Source of the DNA: Mycobacterium europaeum
GTDB lineage: Bacteria; Actinomycetota; Actinomycetes; Mycobacteriales; Mycobacteriaceae
Assembly: GCF_002102155.1 (NCBI RefSeq)
Contig: NZ_LQOU01000039.1
Coordinates: forward strand, 1-64,000
Length of the DNA stretch: 64,000 nt
Direction: 5' to 3'
Position 1 is the stretch's first letter. Each line of letters begins with the position of its first letter. Made by a program: the position numbers and the translations under genes. Positions 9,329 to 18,402 of the stretch are shown here, piece by piece. The notes beneath the pieces were generated by a model that was given only the letters and a program-made list of their open reading frames with translations, was not told where the DNA came from and ran no database searches.

Positions 9329-10642
9329 TCACACGGCGCGCTCGACTCCACGTGGCGCCTGCGCCGTGGAGGCGTCGGCCGGTGCCGCCTCGACGGGCGC
9401 GCGCTCAGCGCCGAGTGTTCCCAGCCCCGCCCCCGTGCCCTCGACGTCGCCGTCTGCGGCGCGGACCTCCTCGGCGGTCGCCGCCGGAGTTTGTGCCACC
9501 TTGCCCTGCCGGGCCGCTTGAGCGAGGGTGCGCAACTGGCCGCGGGCCCGGTTGACGAGGTCTTCATGGCTGGACAGGTTCGTGGCCTGCCCTGTCGTTG
9601 CCGCCAGCTGCACCAACGTGGGCATGTTGGCCGTCGACGTGGACGGGGCCGCTTGGTCGGGTGCGCTCTTCGCGGGTCCGTCGGCCTCGCCGGCCCGCGA
9701 GGCGACGCTCGGCCCGCCGACGGCGGTCGACGTACCGGACATGCCGGCCGATATCGCCTCGAAGCTGGCCACCGTGGACTCCGTCGCGGTGGCTACCCCC
9801 GTCTCGGTGAACGCACCGTTTTGAACGATCGCACCCGCCAGCTCCGAGTACGTGACGGCCAAAGCATCCGCCTTTGTGGCGTGCTCGATGGAATATCCGA
9901 GCAACGTGCCAAGGAAGCTCACGGCAGCACCAATCCCGAGGACCGCAACCGTGATTGCGAAGGCTTTCGCCGCGACGGGACCGGCCGGGGCGGGCACCGT
10001 AAACGTAATGGTCATCTCGATGACGAGGGCCACCAGAAGAAAATCCTTCAATATGCCGAACGCCAATTGCATATGGCCGACCCACTCGGCCTGCGCTTTC
10101 ACGAGGGCCGCCAGCTGGTCATCAAGACCGGCCATGGTCTGGGCGGCGTTACAGAGCGCCGTGTCCAGCCCGGCATAGGCGTCCGAAGCGCTGCCCTCCC
10201 AGCCGGTGTCCGGAAGGGCGGACTTCAGCTGCTCGGCGAGCGTCGTGAATTGCTGCGATCCGCCTTTGAGGGAATCGCCCTCGTACGGTGTACCGAATCC
10301 GGCCGTCAGCGCCAATAATTCGACGGTAGTAATCGTCCAGGAGATGATGCTGAGTCCTTGAGCGTGTTGTTTTGCGCCCTTCAAACCTCCAAGCTGCCCG
10401 AAAAATTGTTCTTGAGCATCGTGGGGGAGCGACTTGATGTACCCGGAGATCATGTACCCGGCAAAAGGATTCAATACCAGGGACCCGCCGTCACCCGCCA
10501 TATTCAAGCCGGTCACGGCCTTGCCTTCGGCGCTCGATTCCGAGCCGCTCCAGCCGCTGCTGTCGAGGCCCAGGCCCGCGCCTTGTTGCCCCAGGGCGGC
10601 CAGGCTGGCGATCAACTTCGCGGCTGCGGCGAACACAGACAT
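9329..10642 (-). CDS. EspA/EspE-family type VII secretion substrate
   Basis: The start at 10642 (MSVFAAAAKLIA) has an AAGGGA ribosome site and gives 437 residues. A WxG turn (WEG, 148-150) followed by YAGLD (156-160) forms the WxG/YxxxD export motif; EspA has the equivalent GWLGSAADKYAGK. Two hydrophobic segments follow (about 199-217 and 225-250), then a low-complexity Ala/Ser/Thr region and the tail GAERAPVEA, shared with EspA and, as AERAPIDA, with EspE. The first 110 residues have no counterpart that I recall. EspA/EspE proteins are ESX-1 substrates found at or near the cell surface. The gene is first in the trio, as espA is in espACD. Exact paralogue identity is open. Confidence 0.8.
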   Translation of the reverse strand: MSVFAAAAKLIASLAALGQQGAGLGLDSSGWSGSESSAEGKAVTGLNMAGDGGSLVLNPFAGYMISGYIKSLPHDAQEQFFGQLGGLKGAKQHAQGLSIISWTITTVELLALTAGFGTPYEGDSLKGGSQQFTTLAEQLKSALPDTGWEGSASDAYAGLDTALCNAAQTMAGLDDQLAALVKAQAEWVGHMQLAFGILKDFLLVALVIEMTITFTVPAPAGPVAAKAFAITVAVLGIGAAVSFLGTLLGYSIEHATKADALAVTYSELAGAIVQNGAFTETGVATATESTVASFEAISAGMSGTSTAVGGPSVASRAGEADGPAKSAPDQAAPSTSTANMPTLVQLAATTGQATNLSSHEDLVNRARGQLRTLAQAARQGKVAQTPAATAEEVRAADGDVEGTGAGLGTLGAERAPVEAAPADASTAQAPRGVERAV

Positions 10643-10747
10643 CGGCAATTCCCTTCGTGCTTTCGGGCTTGGTGGACGTTGGGCCTGAGCACCGCGTTCA
10701 CCCGTTGAGCGTAACGCCGCTCCCAGCATCCCCGGCGCACGAATTAT

Positions 10748-10763
10748 GGTCGGAGCCCCGACC
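10748..10763. promoter_or_regulatory. Perfect 6-base palindrome in the divergent esp intergenic region, possible operator
   Basis: GGTCGG and CCGACC flank a 4-base centre between the divergent EspA/E-like and EspL-like genes. The surrounding 269 bases (10643-10911) are richer in A/T than the neighbourhood and contain no convincing gene. A role as a regulator site for both transcripts is only a suggestion; I do not recognise the motif. Confidence 0.25.
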
Positions 10764-10911
10764 GCAACTATTAACTGGATTCCCTACAAAGAAGGCGGGT
10801 CCAATTCAGCACAAGCCGATGGCATGGCTAAACGCATACGGTCGGCGGGCGAATCGAATTACACTGACGGTTGCCGCCGGACCCGCAGCGCTCCCGGAAG
10901 TAAGGACGCCC

Positions 10912-11259
10912 ATGACCGCCGAAATGCACCCGCAGGTCGCCGAGGCGCTGCGGCAGGCCCAGCAGTTTCAGTCGGTCCTCGACGACCACATGCACCGAAC
11001 GCACACGGAAACGGTGACGGCGACAGACGAAAACGAGAGCGTCGAAGTGACCCTGGATCCGCACCGCGGGTTGACCGCCCTCACCATCGAACCGGGCCTG
11101 CTGAGGCTGGGCGCCGCGGTGGTGGAAGAGCGCATCAACGAGGCGCTGCGGAACGCAGTGGCCACCGCCACCGCGGCCACCGACGCCCAGGACGAACGAC
11201 TGGTCGCGGCGCTGGCTGAGATCGCGGGATCTCTGAAGAACAGCCTGGGCTTGACCTAG
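10912..11259 (+). CDS. EspL-like protein of the YbaB/EbfC family
   Basis: The 115-residue protein starts MTAEMHPQVAEALRQAQQF, then EVTLDPHRGLTALTIEPGLL, VEERINEALRNAVATATAA and a short C-terminal helix. This matches my recall of EspL (Rv3880c), a YbaB-type protein at the end of the ESX-1 locus that, in ESX-1, supports EspE/EspF stability and binds DNA-associated regulators. It is transcribed divergently from the EspA/C/D-like trio and is the only other esp-type gene nearby. A ribosome site (AAGGA) lies 5-6 bases before the ATG. It ends 14 bases before the convergent rnj stop. Confidence 0.75.
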   Translation: MTAEMHPQVAEALRQAQQFQSVLDDHMHRTHTETVTATDENESVEVTLDPHRGLTALTIEPGLLRLGAAVVEERINEALRNAVATATAATDAQDERLVAALAEIAGSLKNSLGLT

Positions 11260-11273
11260 GCGGGCCGAGCGCC

Positions 11274-12950
11274 TCAGACCTCGATGACCGTCGGCACGAT
11301 CATCGGCTGCCGGCGGTAGGTCTCGCCCACCCACTTGCCGACGGTGCGGCGCACGGCCTGGGCGATGCGCCCCGGGTCGGTGATGCTGTCGGCGGCGAGC
11401 AATTCCAGCTCCGCCTCGACCCGGCGCACGGCGGGTTCCAGCGCCTTGGGATCTTCGGAGAACCCCCGCGAGTGCAGGTGTGGGGCGGCCGCCGGGCGCC
11501 CGGTGCCGCGATGGACGACCACGGTCACCGCGACGAAACCCGACGACAAGATGAGCCGTTCGCCCAACGTGATGTCGCCGACGTCGCCGCTGATCAGTCC
11601 GTCGACGAACATCTTGCCGACCGGCACCGCCCCGGCGATCGACGCCGTGCCGGCGACCAGGTCGACGCTGACGCCGTTCTCGGCCAACAGGATTGACGCC
11701 TCCGGCACACCGGTGCTGGCCGCCAGCTTGGCGTTGGCGCGCAGCATCCGCCAGGTGCCGTGCACGGGCATGACGTTGCGCGGGCGCACGCCGTTGTAGA
11801 GGAACAACAGCTCACCGGCGTAGGCGTGACCCGAGACATGCACGCGCGCTTGGGCGTTGGTGACGACGCGGGCCCCGATCTTGGCGAGCGCGTCGATCAC
11901 GCCGTAGACGGCCTCCTCGTTGCCGGGGATCAGCGAGGATGCCAGCACTACCAGGTCCCCCGCGGTGAGCGTGATGCTGCGATGCTCGCCGCGCGACATC
12001 CGTGACAGCGCCGACATGGGTTCGCCCTGGGTGCCGGTGGTGATCAGCACCACCCGCTCGGGCGGCATCAGCTCGGCGGCGCCGATGTCGATCACGTCGG
12101 AATCATCGACCCGCAGGAATCCCAACTCGCGGGCGATGCCCATGTTGCGCACCATCGACCGCCCGACGAACGACACCCGCCGGCCCAAAGCCACGGCCGC
12201 GTCGATGATCTGCTGGACGCGGTCCACGTTGGAGGCGAAGCACGCCACGATCACGCGCCCCTCGGCGCCCCGGATCAGGCGGTGCAGCGTCGGCCCCACT
12301 TCGCTTTCCGACGGCCCCACGCCGGGGATCTCGGAGTTGGTCGAGTCGCACAGGAACAGGTCCACCCCGGCGTCGCCGAGCCGCGACATCCCGGGCAGAT
12401 CGGTGGGCCGGCCGTCGAGGGGCAGCTGGTCGAGCTTGATGTCGCCGGTGTGCAGGACGGTGCCCGCGCCGGTGTGCACGGCGATCGCCAGCGCGTCGGG
12501 GATGGAGTGGTTGACGGCGAAGTACTGGCACTCGAACACGCCGTGGGTGCTCCGCTGTCCCTCGGTGACCTCGACGAACACCGGCTTGAGCCGGTGTTCG
12601 CGGCATTTGGCGGCGACCAGCGCCAGGGTGAACTTCGACCCGACGACGGGGATGTCCGGGCGCAGCTTGAGCAGGAACGGGATGCCGCCGATGTGGTCCT
12701 CGTGCGCGTGGGTCAGCACCAGCGCCTCGATGTCGTCGAGCCGGTCCTCGATGTGGCGCAGGTCCGGAAGTATCAGGTCCACCCCGGGCTCGTCGTGGGT
12801 GGGGAACATCACCCCGCAGTCGATGATCAGCAGCCGGCCGAGGTGTTCGAAAACCGTCATGTTGCGGCCGATTTCGCTGATGCCGCCCAGCGCGGTGACC
12901 CGCAGCCCGCCAGTGGTCAAGGGACCGGGAGGGGCGAGGTCTACATCCAC
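11274..12950 (-). CDS. rnj: Ribonuclease J
   Basis: The 558-residue metallo-beta-lactamase/beta-CASP ribonuclease has the length recalled for M. tuberculosis RNase J. The metal motif HAHEDHIGG (HxHxDH), VNHSIPDALAI, HTGDIKLD and the CASP-region CFASNVDRVQQI are visible. RNase J has 5-prime exonuclease and endonuclease activity on RNA and takes part in rRNA maturation. It starts with GTG at 12950 (MDVDLAPPGPL) 17 bases after dapA, the usual dapA-rnj pairing of actinobacteria. Confidence 0.96.
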   Translation of the reverse strand: MDVDLAPPGPLTTGGLRVTALGGISEIGRNMTVFEHLGRLLIIDCGVMFPTHDEPGVDLILPDLRHIEDRLDDIEALVLTHAHEDHIGGIPFLLKLRPDIPVVGSKFTLALVAAKCREHRLKPVFVEVTEGQRSTHGVFECQYFAVNHSIPDALAIAVHTGAGTVLHTGDIKLDQLPLDGRPTDLPGMSRLGDAGVDLFLCDSTNSEIPGVGPSESEVGPTLHRLIRGAEGRVIVACFASNVDRVQQIIDAAVALGRRVSFVGRSMVRNMGIARELGFLRVDDSDVIDIGAAELMPPERVVLITTGTQGEPMSALSRMSRGEHRSITLTAGDLVVLASSLIPGNEEAVYGVIDALAKIGARVVTNAQARVHVSGHAYAGELLFLYNGVRPRNVMPVHGTWRMLRANAKLAASTGVPEASILLAENGVSVDLVAGTASIAGAVPVGKMFVDGLISGDVGDITLGERLILSSGFVAVTVVVHRGTGRPAAAPHLHSRGFSEDPKALEPAVRRVEAELELLAADSITDPGRIAQAVRRTVGKWVGETYRRQPMIVPTVIEV

Positions 12951-12967
12951 TTACGGGCCTCTTCAGC

Positions 12968-13870
12968 TCACCGGAGCACCGATGCCGCGCGCATATCGGC
13001 GGCCAGCGCATCCATCTGCTCGGGCGTTGCGGGCATCTGCGGCAACCGGGGATCGCCGACGTCGATGCCCTGCAGGCGCAGACCCGCCTTGGACATCGTG
13101 ACGCCGCCCAGCCGGCTCATCGCGTCGCACAGCGGGGCGACGGTGACGTTGATCTTGCGCGCGGTGGCGATGTCGCCGGAAGCGAAGGCCGCCAACATCT
13201 CTCGGAGCTGGCCGGCGGCCAGATGCGAGATCACGCTGATGAAACCGGTGGCGCCCATGGCCAGCCACGGCAGGTTCAGCGCGTCGTCGCCGGAGTAGTA
13301 GGCCAGCCCGGTCTCGGCGATGATCTGGCCGCCGCTGTGCAGGTCGGCCTTGGCGTCCTTGATTCCCACGATGTTGGGGTGGGCGGCCAGCGCACGGATG
13401 GTTTCGGTCGCGATCGGGATCACCGAGCGTGGCGGGATGTCGTAGAGCAGCACGGGCAGCTCGGTGGCGTCGGCGACGGCGGTGAAATGCGCGATCAGCC
13501 CGCTCTGCGGCGGCTTCGAGTAGTAGGGCGTGACCACCAGCAGTCCATGGGCGCCCTCCGCGGCGCAGGCCCTGGCCAGCCGGACGCTGTGGGCGGTGTC
13601 ATAGGTGCCCGCGCCGGCGATGACCCGGGCGCGGTCACCCACCGCCTCCAGCACGACGCGCAGCAGGTCCCGCTTCTCGTCGTCGGTGGTGGTCGGCGAT
13701 TCGCCGGTGGTTCCGGAGACCACCAGGCCGTCGCAACCGGCATCGACCAGGTGGTTGGCCAATTGTGCCGCGGCGGCGGTGTCGAGCGAGCCGTCGGGAG
13801 CAAACGGTGTCACCATCGCGGTCAGCACGGTTCCCAACCGTGCCGGGGCGTCGAATCCGACCGTGCTCAC
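12968..13870 (-). CDS. dapA: 4-hydroxy-tetrahydrodipicolinate synthase
   Basis: The protein has 300 residues from the GTG at 13870 (VSTVGFDAPARL), the family length; upstream codons to 13909 lack homology. Key features are VSGTTGESPT (phosphate/pyruvate loop), LLYDIPPRSV with the relay Tyr, and GIKDAKADL carrying the Schiff-base Lys near residue 170. DapA condenses pyruvate with aspartate semialdehyde, opening the diaminopimelate/lysine branch used for peptidoglycan; dapB lies elsewhere in this window at 34385. It sits between thyX and rnj. Confidence 0.96.
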   Translation of the reverse strand: MSTVGFDAPARLGTVLTAMVTPFAPDGSLDTAAAAQLANHLVDAGCDGLVVSGTTGESPTTTDDEKRDLLRVVLEAVGDRARVIAGAGTYDTAHSVRLARACAAEGAHGLLVVTPYYSKPPQSGLIAHFTAVADATELPVLLYDIPPRSVIPIATETIRALAAHPNIVGIKDAKADLHSGGQIIAETGLAYYSGDDALNLPWLAMGATGFISVISHLAAGQLREMLAAFASGDIATARKINVTVAPLCDAMSRLGGVTMSKAGLRLQGIDVGDPRLPQMPATPEQMDALAADMRAASVLR

Positions 13871-13933
13871 GGTCTTTAGGTTACCTGGCGGCGGCAAGGG
13901 CTTGAGCAACGGCGCGGAGGTCCGGCGGGAAAC

Positions 13934-14689
13934 TCAGGCCTCGGTCGCCAGCGGGCTGGTGGCCACCTCGGTCCCGTCGGCCAGCGTCGAGATCTCGAAG
14001 TCGGCGAACACCGCCGGCGCGGCGCCGGCGAGCTGGCGCAGGCACTCGATGGCCAGCCGCCGGATTTCCACGTCGGCGTGCTCGCTGGCGCGCATCGCGA
14101 TGAAGTGCCGCCAGGCCCGGTAGTTGCCGGTCACGACGACGCGGGTCTCGGTCGCGTTGGGCAGCACGGCGCGGGCGGCCTGGCGCGCCTGTTTGCGGCG
14201 CAAGACCGCGTTGGGCTCGCCCGCGGCGAGTTTCGCCTCGAGCTTGCCCAGCAGCTCGGTGTAGGCGGCCCGGCCGGCGTCGGCGGCCTCGGTCAGGATC
14301 TGCCGCAGTTCGGGGTCGTCTTCCATGCCCGGGGGCACGACGACTCGCGAATCACCCTCGGGCACGTAGCGCTGTGAGAGCTGGGAGTAGGAGAAATGCC
14401 GGTGCCGGATCAGCTCATGGGTGAGCGATCTGGAGATGCCGGTGACGTAGAACGACACGCTCGCGTGCTCGAGCACCGAGAAATGCCCGACGTCGATGAT
14501 GTGCTTGATGTAGCCGGCGTTGGTCGCGGTCTTCGGATTGGGTTTCGACCAGCTTTGATAGCAGGCTCGGCCGGCGAATTCGACCAGCGCCGGGCCGCCG
14601 TCGGCGTCGGTGGTCCACGGCACGTCCGGCGGCGCCAGGAACTCGGTCTTGGCGATCAGTTGCACGCGTAGCGGCGCGGTCTCGGCCAC
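13934..14689 (-). CDS. thyX: Flavin-dependent thymidylate synthase ThyX
   Basis: The protein has 251 residues from the GTG at 14689 (VAETAPLRVQLIAKTEF). The ThyX motif RHRHFSYSQLSQRYVP (RHRxxSxxSxR) is complete, along with NATETRVVVTGNYRAWRHF. It methylates dUMP using FAD, NADPH and methylenetetrahydrofolate. A classical thyA is also present (19685), so this genome encodes both synthases, as other mycobacteria do. The start is 10 bases after the hsdS stop, which suggests co-transcription. Another in-frame GTG lies at 14698. Confidence 0.95.
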   Translation of the reverse strand: MAETAPLRVQLIAKTEFLAPPDVPWTTDADGGPALVEFAGRACYQSWSKPNPKTATNAGYIKHIIDVGHFSVLEHASVSFYVTGISRSLTHELIRHRHFSYSQLSQRYVPEGDSRVVVPPGMEDDPELRQILTEAADAGRAAYTELLGKLEAKLAAGEPNAVLRRKQARQAARAVLPNATETRVVVTGNYRAWRHFIAMRASEHADVEIRRLAIECLRQLAGAAPAVFADFEISTLADGTEVATSPLATEA

Positions 14690-14699
14690 GGCGCTCACC

Positions 14700-15761
14700 T
14701 TAACGCGGTGACCGCACCGACAGCTCACCCGATATCAACACCGGCAGCAGCGCGTCGCGCAGCGCGGCCAACCGCACGCTTTCGGTGCGGCGCGCGTGGC
14801 ACAGCGCTCCCAGGCCGGTGATGGTTTGCCGGGCCGTGGCGGGCAGGCGCCGGACGTCCGGGACAGCAACGTCCAGCAGCTCGCGGGGCTGGATCCGCTG
14901 ATGGCTGCCCGACGTTCCGGCGACCCGACGTTGCAGTCGTTCGGAGACGTCCGGCTGCCGCACGGCCGCCCACAGGGCCGACGCGTCGACGCCGCTCGGG
15001 GTAAGGACGACGAACTCGCTGCTGGCCAAGGCCATTTCCGAGGGCAGGCTGACCACGTTCCAGATCCGCGGGATCCGGGGGTTCAGTTTCGCGAACAACA
15101 CACACGGCTCCGACAACAGGAACTTGCCGCTCCGGATGGACTCGGCGGGCACGACGCGCGGGTTCGCCCCGTCGTCGAACGCGGGAAGGCTGAAGTGCGC
15201 GACCACCTCGTCGAACTCGGCCACGTTGAGGAACTCCGTGGCGCGGCTCGCCAGGGCGGACAGCGGCACGCGCTCGCGGGCCGACTCCGCGATGGCCACC
15301 ATCACGTTCTCGGCGGTCTCGATCACCCGCGCGTTGGCGGATACCTTGTCGTCGAGGGAACCGAGCAACTCGGCGACGGCGCGGCGCCGCGGCGCCCCCA
15401 CGCTCCGCACGGCCACGGCCCGCAGGGCCCGCTGGCTGAGCAGCGGCTGCCCCGATCCGCAGCGGTGATCGCCGAGCCGGCAGGTGTGCAACGCGTAGTA
15501 CCAATACCGCGTCTCGCGTGGGTCTTTCGCCCGGCATACCACGGCGTTCTCGGTGACCCAGACGTCGGTGTCGCAATACCGCAGGCTTCCGCACTGCGCC
15601 CCGACGCGTCCCAGGATGATCAGCGGACCGGCCGCGTTGGGTTCGTTGCAGTAGCCGATGGCCCCGTTGGCGCCATAGACGCGAAAGCGTCCGCGCGGGG
15701 CGCGCCGCGGTGCGCTGCTACCGTTGCTGAAGACCAGGTGGTCACCCAGCGTGGCTGTCAC
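14700..15761 (-). CDS. hsdS: Type I restriction-modification specificity subunit HsdS
   Basis: The 353-residue protein has two target-recognition halves: one containing FSNGSSAPRRAPRGRFRVYGANGAIGY with VTENAVV and RYWYYALHT, the other with FLNVAEFDEVVAHFSLPAFD and SGKFLLSEPCVLFAKLNPR. The conserved spacer helix GSLDDKVSANARVIETAENVM sits between them, and a second helix ends the protein. It directs the HsdM methylase to a bipartite sequence that cannot be predicted by eye. The GTG at 15761 overlaps the hsdM stop (GTGA). It has the length of a complete subunit. Confidence 0.9.
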   Translation of the reverse strand: MTATLGDHLVFSNGSSAPRRAPRGRFRVYGANGAIGYCNEPNAAGPLIILGRVGAQCGSLRYCDTDVWVTENAVVCRAKDPRETRYWYYALHTCRLGDHRCGSGQPLLSQRALRAVAVRSVGAPRRRAVAELLGSLDDKVSANARVIETAENVMVAIAESARERVPLSALASRATEFLNVAEFDEVVAHFSLPAFDDGANPRVVPAESIRSGKFLLSEPCVLFAKLNPRIPRIWNVVSLPSEMALASSEFVVLTPSGVDASALWAAVRQPDVSERLQRRVAGTSGSHQRIQPRELLDVAVPDVRRLPATARQTITGLGALCHARRTESVRLAALRDALLPVLISGELSVRSPR

Positions 15762-17131
15762 CGCAGGCGCTCCAGTTGCCGGCGCACGACATCGTCCAGA
15801 CGGGCGGATTCGTCGAGCGCGGCCAGCAGGTCGCCAGTCAGCCGGGTGATCTTGTCCGCTACCGGCTCGCCGTCGTCGGCGGCGGCGGGCGCACCGACAT
15901 AGCGGCCGGGCGTGAGGGTGTAGCCGGCCGCGGCGATGTCGTCGAGGCATGCGGAGCCGCAGAACCCCGGGACATCTTGGTAGCCGAGGTTTTTCGCGGC
16001 GGCCGCGCGCGATCCGCGCCAGGCGTGATAGGTGTCGGCGAGGCGGGCGACTTCCCCGTGCGCCAGCGCGCGCTCGGCGCGGTTCACCAGGTGGCCGAAC
16101 CCACGGGCGTCGATGAACAGCACCTGCCCGGACCGCTCGCCCTTGTCCGTGTCGAAGATCCACAGGCACACCGGAATCGACGTGCTGCGGAACAGCTGGG
16201 CGGGCAGCGCGACCATGCACGAGACCAGGTCGGCGTCGACGATCCGGGCGCGAATGTCGCCTTCGCCGAGCGTGGTCGACGACATCGAACCGTTGGCCAT
16301 CACCACCCCGGCCTTTCCGCCGGGGGCGAGTTTGGACAGGATGTGCTGAATCCATGCGTAGTTGGCGTTGGCGGCGGGCGGGACGCCGAAGCGCCAGCGC
16401 GGGTCGTCTTCGTCGCGTGCCCAATCCCTGATGTTGAACGGCGGGTTGGCCATCACGTAATCCATCTGCACGCCGGCGTGCTGGTCCTCGAGGAGCGTGT
16501 CACCCCAGCGCTCGCCCAGGCCGGTGTTGTCGATGCCGTGCACGGCGAGGTTCATTCGCGCGATCCGCCAGGTCTGCTCGACGCTTTCCTGTCCGCAGAT
16601 GGTGACGTCCGCGGGGTCGCCGGCGTGCTGCGCGACGAACCGTTCGGTCTGCACGAACATCCCGCCCGAGCCGCAGCATGGGTCATAGACCCGCCCGCCT
16701 GCGGGTTCCAGCATCTCGACGATCACCCGAACCACGCTGGGCGGGGTGAAGAATTCGCCGCCGCGCCGGCCTTCCGCGCGCGCGAAATTGCCCAGGAAGT
16801 ATTCGTACACCTCACCCATGAGGTCGCGGCCGCGGCCCCGTTCGCCGAATCGCGCGGAGTCGAGCAGGCAGAGCAGCTCACCGAGCCGGCGCCGGTCGAG
16901 CCCCTCGCACAGCCGCGGCAGCGCGAGGGTGCCCATCGCGTCGTCGACGAGCCGGCCGATCGCCGGCGATTTCGCGTTGCGCCTCAACAACTCCCACTGC
17001 GCGTCGCACGCGTGCTGGAGAAACACCAGCCCGAGGATGACGTCCTTGTAGTGGCTCGCCGGCAGGGAACCGCGCAGCTTGTTGGCCGCCTTCCAGAGCG
17101 TGTCTTTGAGCTCCTTGTCCGTTGCCCGCAT
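15758..17131 (-). CDS. hsdM: Type I DNA adenine methyltransferase HsdM
   Basis: The 457-residue N6-adenine methyltransferase contains the N-terminal HsdM helical domain (LWKAANKLRGSLPASHYKDVILGLVFL), GGEFFTPPSVVRVIVEML, SAM motif I DPCCGSGGMF and catalytic motif IV NPPF (in YVMANPPFNIRDW). The ATG at 17131 shares a base with the upstream stop (TGATG), and its stop overlaps hsdS. No HsdR motor/endonuclease gene occurs in the window, so this looks like an orphan methylase like M. tuberculosis HsdM (Rv2756c). Such methylation can alter gene expression. Confidence 0.93.
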   Translation of the reverse strand: MRATDKELKDTLWKAANKLRGSLPASHYKDVILGLVFLQHACDAQWELLRRNAKSPAIGRLVDDAMGTLALPRLCEGLDRRRLGELLCLLDSARFGERGRGRDLMGEVYEYFLGNFARAEGRRGGEFFTPPSVVRVIVEMLEPAGGRVYDPCCGSGGMFVQTERFVAQHAGDPADVTICGQESVEQTWRIARMNLAVHGIDNTGLGERWGDTLLEDQHAGVQMDYVMANPPFNIRDWARDEDDPRWRFGVPPAANANYAWIQHILSKLAPGGKAGVVMANGSMSSTTLGEGDIRARIVDADLVSCMVALPAQLFRSTSIPVCLWIFDTDKGERSGQVLFIDARGFGHLVNRAERALAHGEVARLADTYHAWRGSRAAAAKNLGYQDVPGFCGSACLDDIAAAGYTLTPGRYVGAPAAADDGEPVADKITRLTGDLLAALDESARLDDVVRRQLERLR

Positions 17132-18354
17132 CAGCCGGCCGCCCGCAGGTCGGCGGCCAGGTCGCCCCGGGTCGCGACGCTGAACCCGCCCAGGCCCAGC
17201 CAGGACGCCATGGACCGCAGCTCGCCGGCCATGGCCTCGACCACGCGCGGTCGCGGGGTGTCGGGTTCGCCGAACGCGCCGACGACGCGCAGCGTGTCGC
17301 CGGCCCGGTCCGCCTTCAGGTCGACGCGGGCGACCAGTTGCCCGTCCATCAGCAGCGGCCACACGTAGTAGCCGTATCGGCGTTGGGCGGCCGGGGTGTA
17401 GATCTCGATGCGGTAGTGGAACCCGAACAGCCGCTCGACGCGGGGCCGGAAGAAGATCAGCGGGTCGAACGGGCACAGCAGCGCGGTGCCGCGGTCGGTG
17501 CGCGGCACCGCCCGACCGGCGCGCAGGTAGGCCGGCGCGGGCCAGCCGGCAACCTCGACCGGCTCGATCTCCCCCGCGGCCACCAGGTCGGCGAAGGCCG
17601 GTTTGACCTGCTGGGCCGACAGGCGGAAGTAGTCACGAATGTCGGCTTCGGTGGCCACGCCGAGCGCGGTGGCGGCCCGCAGCGTCAGTTCCCGGACGGC
17701 CTCGGCGTCGTCGACCTCGCGGGCCAGCACGCTCGCCGGCAGCACCCGCTCCACCAGGTCGTAGTGGCGGGCAAAGCCCACTCGCGTGGCGGTGGTGAGC
17801 ACGCCGGCGGCGAACAGCGCCTCCGCGACCCACTTGGTGTCGCTGCGGTTCCACCATGCGCCCTTCTTCCGGCGCGGCGCGGCGTACTTGGAGGCCAGGT
17901 GCGCCTCGATCTGCCCGGCCGTGCTGGGGCCGAGTTCGGCGACGGCGGCGACGACGTCCTCGGCCAGTCGGGGATTGGCCTTGACGACGTGGGTGCCCCA
18001 GCGGCCGTGCCGGTACTGGCGCATCCGCCAGCGCAGCAGCGGCCAGTCGTCGACCGCCATCAGCGCGGCCTCGTGCGCCCAGTACTCGGCCAGCAGCCGT
18101 GACGACCGCGGGCCCCAGGCGGCGCGGTCCAGCACGTCGCGGTCGTAGGGGCCGAGTCGGCTGAACACCGGGGCGTAATGGGCGCGCACCGCGACCGACA
18201 CCGAATCCAATTGCAGCACTTGGATTCTCGATATCAGCCGCTTCAGGTGGGCACGGGTGATCCGGCCGGACGGCGGCGGCTCGCTAAAGCCTTGGGCCGC
18301 AACGGCGATCCGCCGGGCTTGCGCGGCCGACAGCCTGGGGGTCCGGATCGACAC
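17131..18354 (-). CDS. Winged-helix DNA-binding protein of the AlkZ/YcaQ family (DUF1006, HTH_42)
   Basis: The 407-residue protein has the three-winged-helix AlkZ architecture: LSAAQARRIAVAAQGF, RIQVLQLDSVSVAVRAHYAPVFSRLG (QLD as the catalytic Q-x-D/Q-type motif near residue 48), AEYWAHEAALM, and the C-terminal DPLIFFRPRVERLFGFHYRIE. Characterised members excise alkylated bases or unhook interstrand crosslinks; many homologues are untested, so the activity is inference. Its stop is coupled to hsdM. The DivIVA-like gene (stop at 18403) lies 48 bases upstream. Confidence 0.82.
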   Translation of the reverse strand: MSIRTPRLSAAQARRIAVAAQGFSEPPPSGRITRAHLKRLISRIQVLQLDSVSVAVRAHYAPVFSRLGPYDRDVLDRAAWGPRSSRLLAEYWAHEAALMAVDDWPLLRWRMRQYRHGRWGTHVVKANPRLAEDVVAAVAELGPSTAGQIEAHLASKYAAPRRKKGAWWNRSDTKWVAEALFAAGVLTTATRVGFARHYDLVERVLPASVLAREVDDAEAVRELTLRAATALGVATEADIRDYFRLSAQQVKPAFADLVAAGEIEPVEVAGWPAPAYLRAGRAVPRTDRGTALLCPFDPLIFFRPRVERLFGFHYRIEIYTPAAQRRYGYYVWPLLMDGQLVARVDLKADRAGDTLRVVGAFGEPDTPRPRVVEAMAGELRSMASWLGLGGFSVATRGDLAADLRAAG

Positions 18355-18402
18355 GGCGCCGAGAATACCGCTCGGGTGCGACAGCGGCGGGCGGCGACGC
18401 GG

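Noticed and set aside
16424..17476. Upstream extensions of the hsdS and hsdM frames
   Set aside because: The extended parts overlap the hsdM and AlkZ-like genes in other frames; the coupled GTGA and TGATG starts fit better.
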